Positions 63,971 to 64,000 of a stretch of DNA of 64,000 nucleotides are shown piece after piece. Origin of the DNA: a bacterium (GTDB lineage: Bacteria > Bacillota > Bacilli > Lactobacillales > Streptococcaceae); the NCBI GenBank assembly GCA_905221125.1, contig CAJNBY010000008.1, positions 15,117-79,116 of the forward strand, in the 5' to 3' direction. The position numbers and the translations under genes are program-made. The notes under the pieces are model-generated. The model was not told the DNA's origin. It worked only from the letters and a program-made list of their open reading frames with translations, and ran no database searches. Position 1 is the first letter of the stretch, and every line of letters starts with the position of its first letter.

Positions 63971-64000
63971 TATTTTGTTGTAGAAAAAAAGTCCCATAAG

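Noticed and set aside
11150..64000. A CRISPR array or restriction-modification locus
   Set aside because: No regular short repeats with spacers and no methyltransferase or Cas motifs were seen. The only tandem repeats are boxB units.

Overview
The window is a stretch of chromosome from a streptococcus of the mitis group (S. mitis, S. pneumoniae, S. oralis and relatives). The evidence is a choline/teichoic-acid lic locus (tarI-tarJ-licA-licB-licC facing tacF-licD1-licD2), two BOX repeats with the A-(B)n-C architecture, ComX (cin-box) promoters in front of radC and dprA, a CiaR direct repeat in the lic1 promoter, low-GC DNA, and many near-identical matches to pneumococcal proteins that I know from memory. 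The species cannot be fixed from the sequence alone.

Layout. 1-11.1 kb: a housekeeping block with pta (cut by the window edge), the relQ-nadK-rluA-type operon, a divergent CYTH protein, prs and a cysteine desulfurase with two small companions, then rex, a class-I amidotransferase-like protein, radC and pcrA. 11.2-13 kb: fhs. 13.1-15.8 kb: an AT-rich two-gene cassette of unknown function, with its own promoter and an operator-like inverted repeat, inserted between fhs and coaB. I regard it as the least explained part of the window. 15.9-18.9 kb: cofactor supply, with coaB, coaC and a pantothenate-type ECF S component, then niaX-niaR under a clear NiaR operator. 18.8-25.3 kb: a complete ribose operon (rbsR-K-D-A-C-B) inserted between niaR and a Nudix gene. 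It is flanked by ~206-bp direct repeats that carry broken ends of both neighbours. 25.1-34.5 kb: Nudix, GNAT, quinone reductase-like, uvrB, a CPBP protease, an amino-acid ABC transporter with two fused binding domains, and zwf. 34.6-41.7 kb: ftsY, two HAD phosphatases, smc and rnc, tightly packed. 41.7-43.4 kb: a BOX element, tRNA-Arg(CCG) and guaC with a PurBox and a structured leader. 43.4-49.4 kb: the leucine operon leuABCD with a DUF1294 gene, a YrdC-like gene, a leader-peptide attenuator and a CodY box. 49.4-54.4 kb: MmcQ/YjbR, cutC, DUF454, topA and dprA. 54.4-62.2 kb: the lic locus. 62.4-63.8 kb: mntH broken by a 4-bp tandem duplication. The right edge holds an imperfect palindrome that may be the end of a mobile element.

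How it works together. Much of the regulation can be read from the DNA. Rex (NADH) probably controls itself, NiaR controls niacin uptake, CodY plus attenuation controls leucine synthesis, and PurR probably controls guaC. A CcpA-type cre and a LacI-type operator control ribose use, CiaR acts on lic1, and ComX drives radC and dprA. Accessory DNA is limited to the two-gene cassette, the ribose island, the BOX elements and the element-like palindromes.
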